Assembly (NCBI GenBank): GCA_002328745.1
Contig: DCVQ01000033.1
Coordinates: 1-31,229, forward strand
Length of the DNA stretch: 31,229 nucleotides
From: Actinobacteria bacterium UBA2184
GTDB taxonomy: Bacteria > Actinomycetota > Coriobacteriia > Anaerosomatales > Anaerosomataceae
Reading direction: 5' to 3'
Position 1 is the first letter of the stretch; each line of letters begins with the position of its first letter. Position numbers and translations under genes: made by a program. The notes under the pieces were generated by a model. That model was not told the origin of the DNA. It made no database searches and saw only the letters and a program-made list of their open reading frames with translations. Shown here piece after piece: positions 7,601-16,246 of this stretch.

Positions 7601-9130
7601 ATGCATTGGGCCTACAGCATCCTCGCTCTGGTCTTTGGCGTGGTCCTCGGCTTGATCGTCAACCGCTATCTCATCGCCAGCAAGGCGAACCAGGCTCGCG
7701 AGACCGCCGAGAGGCTCCTCGCAGAAGCCGAGAAGCACGCCGAGACCACCCGCAAAGAGATGCTCCTCGAGGCAAAGGACGAGATCTTCCACCTCAAAGC
7801 TCAGGCTGAGGAGGAGATGAAGGAACGCCGCAAGGACCTCACCGCCCTGGAGAGCAGGCTTCTCCAGCGCGAGGAGTCCATGGAGCGGCGCGCCGAGGCG
7901 CTCGACAAGCGTGACCATCAGCTGGCCAGCCAGACCGGCCAGATCGCGAAGCGCGAGAAGGACCTCGAGGACGCCATCGCGGAGGAGAAGTCGCGCCTCG
8001 AGACGCTTGCCGGGATCTCCTCGGACCAGGCGAAGAGCATCCTGCTCGAGCGTGTGAAGCAGGACGTGACGCACGACGCCGCCGTCATCATCCGCGAGTC
8101 CGAGCAGCGCGCCCGGGAGGAAGCGGACCGCAAGGCCCGCAACATCATCGGCATCGCGATCGGGCGGGTCGCAGCCGACCACACCGCTGAGTCCACCGTG
8201 TCCGTCGTCCATATCCCGTCGGACGACCTGAAGGGCCGCATCATCGGCCGCGAGGGACGGAACATCCGCGCATTCGAGCAGCTGACCGGCATCAATCTCA
8301 TCATCGACGACACGCCCGAGGCCGTGATCCTCTCGAGCTTCGACCCGGTCCGCCGCGAGGTCGGCCGTATCACGCTCGAGAACCTCATCGCTGACGGGCG
8401 TATCCACCCGGCACGCATCGAGGAGATGTTCAAGAAGGCCGAAACGCTCGTTGAGCAGCAGGTGCATGAAGCGGGCGAGCAGGCCGTATTCGACACGGGC
8501 ATCCACAACCTTCACGGAGATGTCGTGCGCACGCTCGGCCGTCTTCGCTATCGCACGAGCTACGGTCAGAACGTGCTCAAGCACTCGCTCGAGGTCGCGT
8601 TCCTCTCGGGCGTGATGGCGGCGGAACTCGGGCTCGATCCGGCGCTGGCCAAGCGAGCGGGCCTCCTCCACGACCTCGGCAAGGCCATCGATCACGAGGT
8701 CGAGGGCCCGCACGCGGTGATCGGCGCCGACCTTGCGCGTCGGCTCGGTGAGAACAAGGAAGTCGTCCACTGCATCGAGGCCCACCACGGCGACGTGGAG
8801 CCGCAGACTGTCGAGGCCGTCATCGTGCAGGCCGCCGACGCCATCTCAGCCGCCCGGCCCGGCGCCCGCCGCGAGACCCTCGAGAGCTACATCAAGCGTC
8901 TCGAGAAGCTCGAGACGCTCGCCGAGTCACACAAGGGCGTGGAGAAGTCGTACGCCATGCAGGCGGGCCGCGAGATCCGCGTGATGGTGAAGCCCGACGA
9001 GATCTCCGATGCCGAGGCGACGCTCATGGCTCGCGATCTCGCGAAGCAGATCGAGGAAGAGCTGCAGTACCCCGGCCAGATCAAGGTCATGATCATCCGC
9101 GAGAGCCGCGCGATCGACTACGCGAAGTAG
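7601..9130 (+). CDS. rny: Ribonuclease Y
   Basis: At 509 residues it has the full RNase Y order. An N-terminal membrane anchor (about 2-24) leads into a long charged coiled coil (about 25-190) with the ARNIIGIAIGRVAADHTAE junction. Next comes a KH domain (HIPSDDLKGRIIGREGRNIR), then an HD phosphohydrolase domain with HSLEVAFLSG and HDLGK. It is the membrane-bound endonuclease that initiates mRNA decay in many Gram-positive bacteria. ATG 7601 follows AGGGGAGGGA by 6 bases. A longer in-frame start at 7559 would place a non-hydrophobic extension before the anchor, so I reject it. In Firmicutes rny is followed by ymdB and spoVS, whereas here a GHKL ATPase takes the ymdB place. Confidence 0.96.
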   Translation: MHWAYSILALVFGVVLGLIVNRYLIASKANQARETAERLLAEAEKHAETTRKEMLLEAKDEIFHLKAQAEEEMKERRKDLTALESRLLQREESMERRAEALDKRDHQLASQTGQIAKREKDLEDAIAEEKSRLETLAGISSDQAKSILLERVKQDVTHDAAVIIRESEQRAREEADRKARNIIGIAIGRVAADHTAESTVSVVHIPSDDLKGRIIGREGRNIRAFEQLTGINLIIDDTPEAVILSSFDPVRREVGRITLENLIADGRIHPARIEEMFKKAETLVEQQVHEAGEQAVFDTGIHNLHGDVVRTLGRLRYRTSYGQNVLKHSLEVAFLSGVMAAELGLDPALAKRAGLLHDLGKAIDHEVEGPHAVIGADLARRLGENKEVVHCIEAHHGDVEPQTVEAVIVQAADAISAARPGARRETLESYIKRLEKLETLAESHKGVEKSYAMQAGREIRVMVKPDEISDAEATLMARDLAKQIEEELQYPGQIKVMIIRESRAIDYAK

Positions 9131-9150
9131 CACCACCGACCGCACCGACC

Positions 9151-9188
9151 CTGCGCCGCGGTCGCCCGTTCAGGGCCCCGCGGCGCAG
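9151..9188 (+). terminator. Candidate hairpin after rny
   Basis: CTGCGCCGCGG (9151-9161) and its exact complement CCGCGGCGCAG (9178-9188) can pair over 11 bp around a 16-base loop, 20 bases after the rny stop. There is no run of T after it. It could be a 3' protective hairpin, an attenuator before the next gene, or a U-less terminator. Confidence 0.45.
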
Positions 9189-9233
9189 CCGCACTTGAGG
9201 AAGGCAGGCAGCCGTGGCACCCTGTGAGGCGAG

Positions 9234-10310
9234 ATGAGCGACCGCGATCCCCTCATAGATTTCGTCACGACGGTCTCCGGCGAAGGCTACCTCAAGGTCG
9301 AAGAGACCCTCGGCGACGGCTACGTACGCCTCCGCATCAACGAGGCCGAGCGCCGACAGGCGAAGCACGACATCCGAAGCGTCGAAGACGTTGTGGTCGA
9401 ATTGCTCCGCAACGCTCGCGACGCGCACGCGCACCGCATCTTCATCGCAACCTCGCGTGACGGCGATTTCCGCGCGCTCACCATGATCGATGACGGCGTC
9501 GGGATACCCACTACCCTGCACGAGACGATCTTCGAGCCCCGCGTGACCTCCAAGCTGGAGACCATGGTCATGGACCGCTGGGGCGTTCACGGCAGAGGTA
9601 TGGCGCTCTTCTCCGTGCGCTCTAACGTGACCGTCGCGCGTGTGGCGACCTCGGCCCTCCATAAGGGCACGGCCCTCACGGTGCTCACCGATACCACAGC
9701 CCTCGCCGAGCGTGCCGACCAGTCCACCTGGCCGGTCGTGGATCTCGGAGAGGACGGTGCCCCGCGCGTGACCAGGGGTCCGCACAACATCGTGAGGCGC
9801 GTCGTCGAGTTCGCATGCGAGCACCCCGAGCTTGAACTCTACCTCGGCACGCAGACCGAGGTGCTTGCCACGCTGCACGCGCTCGGCAAGGTGCACCTCG
9901 ACGTGAGCGACCTCATGTTCTGCGACGACCTCGAGCGCCTGTCGGTGTGGCAGCGCCCCGCGGCGTGCTCCGATGCCGCCGAGCTTACCTCGACCGCCGA
10001 GAACATCGGCCTTCCGGTATCGGAGCGCACCGCGCACCGCGTGCTGGCCGGGGAGCTCGCGCCGCTGGAGCCGGTCATGACCCAGCTGCTTGGCCCGGAG
10101 GAGCCCGAACCTACGGCGAAGCCCGACATCTACCGCGATCGGCGCTCGCTTCGCATCCATCACGGCGACCTCGAGGCATTCCGCAACGAGCTCACCCGCG
10201 CGTTCGACTCGCTGGCCGAGCGCTACTACGTCAGCCTGCGCGGCGAACCCAAGATCACCGTGAGCCGCGACTCGATCAGCGTACGTTTCACGGTGGACAA
10301 GGAGGACTAG
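9234..10310 (+). CDS. GHKL-fold ATP-binding protein without kinase domains
   Basis: The 358-residue protein carries Bergerat-fold ATPase motifs in its first 135 residues: N box ELLRNARDAHA (E56, N60, D63), G1 IDDGVGI (86-91), and G2 WGVHGRGMALFSV (116-128). The EPRVTSK stretch before G2 recalls both histidine-kinase and MutL lids. I see no histidine phosphoacceptor helix, receiver, HAMP or membrane segment. The C-terminal half (about 180-358) matches nothing I recognise and includes a conserved-looking end (ERYYVSLRGEPKITVSRDSISVRF). It lies between rny and spoVS. The nucleotide-binding fold is well supported, but the function is unknown. It is not a canonical MutL, because the MutL lid motif GFRGEAL and the dimerisation domain are absent. 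Confidence 0.85.
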   Translation: MSDRDPLIDFVTTVSGEGYLKVEETLGDGYVRLRINEAERRQAKHDIRSVEDVVVELLRNARDAHAHRIFIATSRDGDFRALTMIDDGVGIPTTLHETIFEPRVTSKLETMVMDRWGVHGRGMALFSVRSNVTVARVATSALHKGTALTVLTDTTALAERADQSTWPVVDLGEDGAPRVTRGPHNIVRRVVEFACEHPELELYLGTQTEVLATLHALGKVHLDVSDLMFCDDLERLSVWQRPAACSDAAELTSTAENIGLPVSERTAHRVLAGELAPLEPVMTQLLGPEEPEPTAKPDIYRDRRSLRIHHGDLEAFRNELTRAFDSLAERYYVSLRGEPKITVSRDSISVRFTVDKED

Positions 10311-10331
10311 GAGCCACCCGCCCGTGTGCGC

Positions 10332-10337
10332 TATAAT
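10332..10337 (+). promoter_or_regulatory. Consensus -10 (TATAAT) upstream of spoVS
   Basis: A perfect TATAAT stands alone in GC-rich sequence 22 bases after the GHKL gene. No good -35 hexamer lies 16-18 bases upstream. If used, it gives spoVS a leader of about 95 bases and independent expression from the GHKL gene. Confidence 0.4.
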
Positions 10338-10440
10338 CGATGTCCGCCGCCTCCAGCGGCACACCACAAGCAGCAGACGTCCGTCACACCAGTCGTTCAC
10401 GCACCGATCACACTTCTTGAGCCGCAGCCCGGGAGGCGCC

Positions 10441-10713
10441 GTGGAAGTTCTCAAGGTCTCCACCAAGTCCAGCCCCAATTCCGTCGCAGGCGCGCTGGCT
10501 GGCGTTATCCGCGAGCAAGGAGCCGTCGAGGTTCAGATCGTCGGTGCCGGCGCCCTCAACCAGGCCATCAAGGCGATCGCGATCGCGCGCGGGTTCGTCG
10601 CTCCCTCCGGCCTTGATCTCGTGTGCACGCCGTCGTTCGCCGACATCGAGATCAATGGCGAAGAACGCACCGCGATCCGCCTCCTTGTGGAGCCGCGCCA
10701 CCCGCACCGGTAA
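10441..10713 (+). CDS. spoVS: Stage V sporulation protein S
   Basis: A 90-residue SpoVS matching the family almost end to end: VEVLKVSTKSSPNSVAGAL, then GAGALNQAIKAIAIARGFV, and the end GEERTAIRLLVEPR. The fold is Alba-like and thought to bind nucleic acid. In B. subtilis it affects septation and coat assembly during sporulation. GTG 10441 is chosen because GGGAGG lies 4 bases upstream and the family begins at this residue; upstream in-frame codons are leader sequence. SpoVS occurs in many non-sporulating bacteria, so its presence does not prove sporulation. Neighbours are the GHKL ATPase and a PHP phosphoesterase. Confidence 0.95.
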   Translation: MEVLKVSTKSSPNSVAGALAGVIREQGAVEVQIVGAGALNQAIKAIAIARGFVAPSGLDLVCTPSFADIEINGEERTAIRLLVEPRHPHR

Positions 10714-10720
10714 GCCCGCC

Positions 10721-11563
10721 ATGCCGGGCATCGACCTCCACATCCACTCGACCGCGTCCGACGGTCTCCTGAGTCCCTCGGAGGTCGTGCGTGTCGCGCT
10801 GTCGCTCGGCCTCACGCATATCGCCCTGTGCGATCATGACAGCGTGGATGGCGTGTCCGAGGCCATCGATGCCGCCCGAAACACCACGCTTGTTGTCGTC
10901 CCCGGGGTGGAGCTGTCGGCGGGCACGCGCGACGAGGGCGTCCACATCCTCGGCTACTTCATCGATCACGACGACGCGCAGCTCCGCACGCGTCTGTCCT
11001 CTCTCCGCGACATCCGCGCCGAACGCGCGCGGAAGCTGATCGCCCTGCTCGAAGGGGGAGGCATCTCGATCGGCTTCGAAGAGGTGCTCGATCAGGCCGC
11101 CGGGGGGTCGGTCGGACGCGCGCACGTCGCGCACCTTCTCGTGCGCCGCGGCTACGCGACATCGGTGCGCGACGCGTTCGACCGTATGCTGGGCGAGGGA
11201 CGGCCCTTTTACGTCCCCAAGCCCGTCCACTCTCCCGCGGACGTCATCGGATGGGTCCGCGACGCAGGCGGCGTCGCGGTACTCGCACATCCCGCGCTGA
11301 GCCGCGCCGACGGGCTCGTGCGCGACCTCAAAGCGGCGGGCCTCGTCGGCATCGAGGCGTACCACGGCGACCACGACGACACCCTGCGCGACCACTACGC
11401 CCGCATGGCGGGGCGCCATGGGCTGATCGTAACCGGCGGTTCCGACTTCCACGGCGTGGGAGCGGGGGGCCACCCGATCGGCTCGGCCCACGTGCCGCCG
11501 CACGTCTACGACGACCTGGTCGCGGCCAGCGTGCGCGCCTCCGCGGGGACTGATCGCGCGTGA
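10721..11563 (+). CDS. PHP-domain phosphoesterase (RNase AM/YciV type)
   Basis: A 280-residue PHP protein with the metal-binding motifs in order: DLHIHSTASDG (H7, H9), CDHDS (38-40), PGVELSA, AHPAL and GGSDFHG. The region between the second and last motifs contains an inserted helical segment, as in the YciV/TrpH group. Members hydrolyse 3',5'-nucleoside bisphosphates or act as 5'-3' exoribonucleases on short RNA. Starting at ATG 10721 puts the first metal motif at the N-terminus, as is normal, and the spacing from spoVS is 7 bases. The stop codon overlaps the miaB GTG. An RNA-turnover role fits its nearness to rny, but that link is inference. Confidence 0.9.
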   Translation: MPGIDLHIHSTASDGLLSPSEVVRVALSLGLTHIALCDHDSVDGVSEAIDAARNTTLVVVPGVELSAGTRDEGVHILGYFIDHDDAQLRTRLSSLRDIRAERARKLIALLEGGGISIGFEEVLDQAAGGSVGRAHVAHLLVRRGYATSVRDAFDRMLGEGRPFYVPKPVHSPADVIGWVRDAGGVAVLAHPALSRADGLVRDLKAAGLVGIEAYHGDHDDTLRDHYARMAGRHGLIVTGGSDFHGVGAGGHPIGSAHVPPHVYDDLVAASVRASAGTDRA

Positions 11564-12894
11564 GGTCCTACTACATCCGCACCTTCGGCTGCCAGATGAA
11601 CAAGCACGATTCCGAGCGGGTCGCCGGAGTCCTCGAGGAGCGCGGCCTGGTCCCGTCGCCGGCGATCGACGACGCGGACGTCATCATCTTCAACACCTGT
11701 TGCGTCCGGGAGACGGCCGACGAGAGGCTCTACGGCCAGGTCTCGTCGCTGAAGGCGCTCAAGACCGGCGGCAGGCCTGACGTCATCATCGCCGTCGGCG
11801 GCTGCGTGGGGCAGCGGGACGGCGAGCTCGTATTCGCGCACGCGCCGCACGTGGACATCGTCTTCGGGACGCACAACATCCACGAGCTGCCGGCGCTTCT
11901 CGATGCCGCCGAGTCAGGCAGGCGCACCGCGAGCGTTCTCCCTTCGGGCGACCGCTTCGCGAGCGATCTCCCGTCGCACCGGGAAGACGCATGGCACGCG
12001 TGGGTCTCGATCACCGTGGGGTGCGACAACCACTGCGCGTACTGCATCGTTCCGTCCGTCCGTGGAGCGGAGCGCAGCCGTGCGTTCGAGGACATCACCG
12101 CCGAGGTCGGCCGACTGGTCGCCGATGGTGTCGTCGAGGTCACCCTTCTCGGCCAGAACGTGAACTCTTACGGCCGCGACCGCTACGGCCAGCCGAGGTT
12201 CGCCGAGTTGCTGCAGGCCGTCGGAAGCTCCGGCGTGGCGCGCGTCCGGTTCGCAACGTCCCATCCCAAGGACCTCTCGCCCCGGACCATCGCCGCAATG
12301 CGAGACATTCCGGCGGTCATGCCGTATCTCCACCTGCCGTTCCAGGCGGGGTCGAACCGCACGCTCGCGGCCATGAACCGCGGCTACACCCGCGAGCAGT
12401 ACCTGTCGCTCGCAGCCTCTATCAGGGACGCCATCCCGGATATCGCCCTGTCCACCGACATCATCGTCGGGTTCCCCGGAGAGACCGAGGACGACTTCGC
12501 CCAGACGATCGACCTCGTAGAGCGCGTCGGCTTCGAGCACGCGTTCACCTTCATCTACTCGCCGCGAGAAGGCACCCCTGCCGCCTCGATGAGCGACTCC
12601 GTCCCGCGGGAAGTCGTGCAAGACCGGTTCGACCGGCTCGCGTCGCTCGTCCAGACGCTCTCATACGACGCCAACCGCCGGCAGATCGGCCTCGTGCAGG
12701 ACGTGCTCGTCGAGGGCCCCTCCCGTCGCGATCCCACCGTCCTGGCAACGCGCACGCCCCACCACCGTCTCGTGCACGTTCCCGTGCCCGACGGGGCCAG
12801 CGCCGACGCGCTGGCAGGCCGTATCCTCGTGGCGCGCATCACGGGCGCTCACCCGTGGTTCCTCTCCGGCGAGTTCGTCGCCTCGACGGTTTAG
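11560..12894 (+). CDS. miaB: tRNA-2-methylthio-N6-dimethylallyladenosine synthase MiaB
   Basis: A radical SAM methylthiotransferase of 444 residues that modifies adenosine 37 of tRNAs, using the product of MiaA (encoded at 14363). The N-terminal domain opens YYIRTFGCQMNKHDSERVAG, where GCQMN is the MiaB signature. The cluster motif is CDNHCAYCIVPSVRG, followed by LLGQNVNSYG, YLHLPFQAGSN and TDIIVGFPGETEDDF. The C-terminal TRAM domain ends with ARITGAHPWFLSGEFV. Translation starts at GTG 11560, overlapping the PHP stop codon. Confidence 0.96.
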   Translation: MRSYYIRTFGCQMNKHDSERVAGVLEERGLVPSPAIDDADVIIFNTCCVRETADERLYGQVSSLKALKTGGRPDVIIAVGGCVGQRDGELVFAHAPHVDIVFGTHNIHELPALLDAAESGRRTASVLPSGDRFASDLPSHREDAWHAWVSITVGCDNHCAYCIVPSVRGAERSRAFEDITAEVGRLVADGVVEVTLLGQNVNSYGRDRYGQPRFAELLQAVGSSGVARVRFATSHPKDLSPRTIAAMRDIPAVMPYLHLPFQAGSNRTLAAMNRGYTREQYLSLAASIRDAIPDIALSTDIIVGFPGETEDDFAQTIDLVERVGFEHAFTFIYSPREGTPAASMSDSVPREVVQDRFDRLASLVQTLSYDANRRQIGLVQDVLVEGPSRRDPTVLATRTPHHRLVHVPVPDGASADALAGRILVARITGAHPWFLSGEFVASTV

Positions 12895-12943
12895 ACTCGC
12901 CATGTGCGCGGGAATCCAACCCTCGGGCCAGGAGGTGTCAGCC

Positions 12944-14359
12944 ATGTCCGGTACCGTTCTCGGCATCATCGCGCCTCACCCGCCGATCATGGTTCCCGAG
13001 GTGGGCGGGCCGCGCGCTCACGTCACCAGCGCTTCTATCGACGCCATGAACACTGCACGCGACGCGCTGCGCGCCTTCGATCCCGACGCGGTCGTCCTCA
13101 TGAGTCCCCACGCGCCCATCGCGCGTTCCGAGTTCGCGGTGGACACCTCCGAGGGCACGCGGGGATCCCTCGCGGCCTTCGGAGCGCCGCGTACGGCGAT
13201 CTCCGCACGGGGCGACGTCGCGCTCGCCCGGGCGATCATCACCGAGGCTGAGGCCGACGGTATCCCCATCGTGTCGCGAGCGACCACGCCGCTGCTCGAG
13301 CCCGGGGTGCTCGATCACGGGGCACTCGTACCGCTGAGCTTCCTCGACCCCGACGGAGCGTACCCGCTCGTCGAGCTGTCGCCGTCCTTCCTGCCGCTCG
13401 AGACCCACGTCGCGCTCGGTCGCGCGATCGGGCGCGCCGCCGCCTCGCTCGGCAGGCGAGTGGCCTTCGTGGCCAGCGGCGATTGCAGCCACCGTCTCAC
13501 TCGCGATGCTCCGGCCGGCTACAGCGTCCGCGGAGCCGAATTCGATGAGGCGCTTGTCGATCATGTCGCTGCGGGCGATCTGCTCGGACTGGTATCCCTC
13601 GACGGGTCGCTCGTCGAGGCGGCGGGCGAGTGCGGCCTGCGGTCGTTCGTGACGCTCGGTGGATTCCTGCAGGGATCAGACGCGTCGCCGCGTGTGCTCG
13701 CCTACGAGGGGCCCTGGGGCGTCGGCTACCTTACGGCCGTGATCGCTTCACCTTCTCTACTCGAAGCGATAGGGGTGGGTGAGGCACCGGCGCGGCGGTC
13801 TTCTGCGGCGACGGGATCCGACGATGCGACCGATGGGGCCTCCGATGCCGAGGCCGCCCCGTCGGCGCCGGTGGCTCTTGCGCGTCGTGCGATCGACGCG
13901 TACGTCAGGGAACGCCGGGCACTTCAGCCTCCGCCTCCGGAGGGTGTGTTCGCAACGCCCCACGGCGCGTTCGTCAGCCTGCATCGTCAGGGGATGCTCC
14001 GCGGCTGCATCGGCACGATCTCGCCTACCGAGGACTCGTTGGGGGCCGAGATCGTCCACAACGCCATCCAGGCCGCGACGGCCGACCCGCGGTTCCCTGC
14101 GCTCGAGGCCGACGAGCTCGACGACCTCGAGATCTCGGTCGACGTGCTCGGCCCGCCCGAACCGGCCACTCTGGAAGATCTCGATCCGCGACAGTACGGC
14201 GTGATCGTCTCGGCGGACTGGCGACGCGGGCTGCTGCTGCCCGACCTCGACGGCGTCGACACCGTGGAGGACCAGGTGGCGATCGCCATGCGCAAGGCAG
14301 GCATCGAGCCGCACGAGCGTGTCCGGCTCGAACGGTTCCGCGTCACGCGGTATCACTAG
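12944..14359 (+). CDS. LigB/MEMO-like dioxygenase domain fused to AMMECR1 domain
   Basis: A 471-residue two-domain protein. The N-terminal part (about 1-272) is a class III extradiol-dioxygenase (LigB/MEMO) fold with PHPPIMVPEVG (H12), SPHAP (H56), LDHG (H125) and SGDCSH (H183), giving several metal-type histidines. A low-complexity linker (about 280-308, Ala/Ser/Asp-rich) joins it to an AMMECR1 domain (about 310-471) with the family signature LRGCIG (352-357). Such fusions belong to the AmmeMemoRadiSam set, which usually includes a radical SAM partner. No partner gene is in this window. Biochemical function is unknown. GGAGG is 8 bases before ATG 12944. It sits between miaB and miaA. Confidence 0.9.
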   Translation: MSGTVLGIIAPHPPIMVPEVGGPRAHVTSASIDAMNTARDALRAFDPDAVVLMSPHAPIARSEFAVDTSEGTRGSLAAFGAPRTAISARGDVALARAIITEAEADGIPIVSRATTPLLEPGVLDHGALVPLSFLDPDGAYPLVELSPSFLPLETHVALGRAIGRAAASLGRRVAFVASGDCSHRLTRDAPAGYSVRGAEFDEALVDHVAAGDLLGLVSLDGSLVEAAGECGLRSFVTLGGFLQGSDASPRVLAYEGPWGVGYLTAVIASPSLLEAIGVGEAPARRSSAATGSDDATDGASDAEAAPSAPVALARRAIDAYVRERRALQPPPPEGVFATPHGAFVSLHRQGMLRGCIGTISPTEDSLGAEIVHNAIQAATADPRFPALEADELDDLEISVDVLGPPEPATLEDLDPRQYGVIVSADWRRGLLLPDLDGVDTVEDQVAIAMRKAGIEPHERVRLERFRVTRYH

Positions 14360-14362
14360 CCC

Positions 14363-15307
14363 GTGACCACCGCCGTTCCCGTCATAGCGATCGTCGGCCC
14401 CACCGCCGTGGGCAAGTCGACGCTGGCCGAGGACGTCGCGGTCGCGCTCGGTGGCGAGATCGTGAGCGCCGACTCCATGCAGGTCTACCGGGGGATGGAC
14501 ATCGGCACCGCCAAGACTCCACCGGGGGAGCGGCGCGTCCCGTACCACTGCATCGATCTGGTCAACCCCGGCACGCCGTACTCGGCGGCCCTCTTCCAGC
14601 GCGACGCGCGCGACGCGATCGTCACGATCCGGTCGCGCGGACGCGTCCCGGTGATCGCCGGCGGCACCGGCCTGTACGTGCGCGCCGCGCTCGACGACAT
14701 GAGGTTTCCTGCGGGCGACCTCGCGACCCCGACCCGCGCCGCCCTCGATGCGCGGGCGGCCTCGGGCGAGGGGGCCGCTCTCCACGCCGAGCTCGAAGCG
14801 CTCGACCCACAGGCCGCGGCCCTTATCCACCCCAACAACACCCGACGGGTCGTGCGCGCGCTCGAGATGCTCGCCGAGGGACGTTCGTACGCGACGCAGG
14901 CGGCAGGGTTCTCGGCCAGAAGCGCCTTCTACCCCCAGACGCGCATGCTGGGCCTGACGATGGACAGACCGGCCCTGTACGCCCTGATCGACCGGCGCGT
15001 CGAGGAGATGATGGCCGCCGGACTGCTCGCCGAGGTGGAAGCCCTGCTGGACGCCGGTTATCGCGACGCGGTCACCGCAACCCAGGCGATCGGCTACAAG
15101 GAGTTGGTCCCGGTGATCGAGCAGGGTGCCGATGCCGATGCCGCGATCGAGGCGATCAAACGGGCATCCCGCCGCTACGCGAAGCGCCAGCTCACGTGGT
15201 TCCGCGCCGATCCGCGCATCCGATGGCTCGACGTCACCGGACTGTCAGCCACCGAGCGCACCTCCTCCGCTCTACGCCTGTTAGAATCGACCGAACACAC
15301 CGGCTAG
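14363..15307 (+). CDS. miaA: tRNA dimethylallyltransferase MiaA
   Basis: The 314-residue protein has the P-loop GPTAVGKST (12-20), SADSMQVYRGMDIGTAK, the PYHCIDLVNP stretch and GGTGLYVRA. The C-terminal tRNA-binding region has TATQAIGYKEL and YAKRQLTWFR, all diagnostic for MiaA. It transfers a dimethylallyl group to N6 of A37 in tRNAs reading UNN codons, the substrate for MiaB encoded upstream. Translation starts at GTG 14363, three bases after the MEMO-AMMECR1 stop, so the genes are likely coupled. Confidence 0.96.
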   Translation: MTTAVPVIAIVGPTAVGKSTLAEDVAVALGGEIVSADSMQVYRGMDIGTAKTPPGERRVPYHCIDLVNPGTPYSAALFQRDARDAIVTIRSRGRVPVIAGGTGLYVRAALDDMRFPAGDLATPTRAALDARAASGEGAALHAELEALDPQAAALIHPNNTRRVVRALEMLAEGRSYATQAAGFSARSAFYPQTRMLGLTMDRPALYALIDRRVEEMMAAGLLAEVEALLDAGYRDAVTATQAIGYKELVPVIEQGADADAAIEAIKRASRRYAKRQLTWFRADPRIRWLDVTGLSATERTSSALRLLESTEHTG

Positions 15308-15319
15308 GAAGGGGTCATC

Positions 15320-16183
15320 GTGCAACTCGCGTTCACCAAGATGAACGGGCTCGGCAACGACTTCGTCTTCATCGAGGATCTCGAGAGCGCCCTGGAGATG
15401 TCCCCCGACGCGGTGGCGTGGTTCTGCGACCGCCATTTCGGGATCGGCGGCGACGGGGTCATCCTCGTTCGTCCGGCCACCACGCCGGATGCCGACTACT
15501 ACATGCACTACTTCAACGCTGACGGCTCGCTCGCCGAGATGTGCGGCAACGGGGCCCGTTGCTTCGCCAAGTACGTCGTCGACCACGGCCTCGTGGCGCC
15601 CGCGGCAAGCTCGCTCGTGATCGAGACCCTCGGCGGGCTGAAGCCGGTCACGTTCACACGTGCCGGGGACGGCACGCTGGATACCGCGACCGTCGACATG
15701 GGAGTCCCGGAGTTCGCCCCCGCGCTCATCCCCACGACCTTCGAAGGCGATCAGGTACTCGACGAGCCGATCGACACGCCGTTCGGCCAGGTGCTCGTCA
15801 CGGCGATCAGCATGGGCAACCCGCACGCGATAATCTGGGTCGACGACGTCGACTCGGCGCCGGTGGAGACCGTCGGGCCATTCCTCGAGCGTCACGAGCG
15901 CTTCCCCCGGCACACCAACGTCGAGTTCGCCCAGCTCATCGACGATGAGACCATTCGCATGCGTGTCTGGGAGCGCGGGGTGGGGGAGACGCTCGCGTGC
16001 GGGACCGGCGCGTGCGCGGTGGCGGTAGCCGGCACGCTGTCGTGCCGCATCGGGAGGGACGCCACGGTCGAGCTTCCCGGAGGCGATCTCCGCATCCGCT
16101 GGCACGAGGATGACCATGTCTACATGACCGGTTCCGCGGCGGTCTCGTTCACGGGCACGATCGACCTGGGAGACGACGCGTAG
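15320..16183 (+). CDS. dapF: Diaminopimelate epimerase
   Basis: The 287-residue enzyme has both catalytic cysteines: C75 in EMCGNGARC and C227 in ACGTGACAVAV. It also has the usual opening FTKMNGLGNDFVF. It interconverts LL- and meso-diaminopimelate for lysine and peptidoglycan synthesis. Length and domain pattern are normal. Translation starts at GTG 15320 with GGAAGGGG about 6 bases upstream. Its neighbour dapL makes the LL-isomer that this enzyme uses, so the pair completes meso-DAP synthesis from tetrahydrodipicolinate without succinyl or acetyl intermediates. Confidence 0.96.
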   Translation: MQLAFTKMNGLGNDFVFIEDLESALEMSPDAVAWFCDRHFGIGGDGVILVRPATTPDADYYMHYFNADGSLAEMCGNGARCFAKYVVDHGLVAPAASSLVIETLGGLKPVTFTRAGDGTLDTATVDMGVPEFAPALIPTTFEGDQVLDEPIDTPFGQVLVTAISMGNPHAIIWVDDVDSAPVETVGPFLERHERFPRHTNVEFAQLIDDETIRMRVWERGVGETLACGTGACAVAVAGTLSCRIGRDATVELPGGDLRIRWHEDDHVYMTGSAAVSFTGTIDLGDDA

Positions 16184-16246
16184 CGCTGCACCGGCTCTGG
16201 TACCATGTCCGGAAGCTCGACCACGCCGAGAAGGAGATGACCACAC

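Noticed and set aside
7280..8788. A 502-codon open frame on the minus strand
   Set aside because: It is antisense to rny, and the rny coiled coil, KH and HD motifs are unmistakable.
9234..10310. GHKL protein as MutL
   Set aside because: The ATPase boxes are shared by the whole GHKL group. The MutL-specific GFRGEAL lid, transducer and C-terminal dimer domain are not visible, and there is no mutS neighbour.
10441..10713. spoVS as proof that the organism sporulates
   Set aside because: SpoVS occurs in many bacteria that never sporulate, and no other sporulation-specific gene is in the window.
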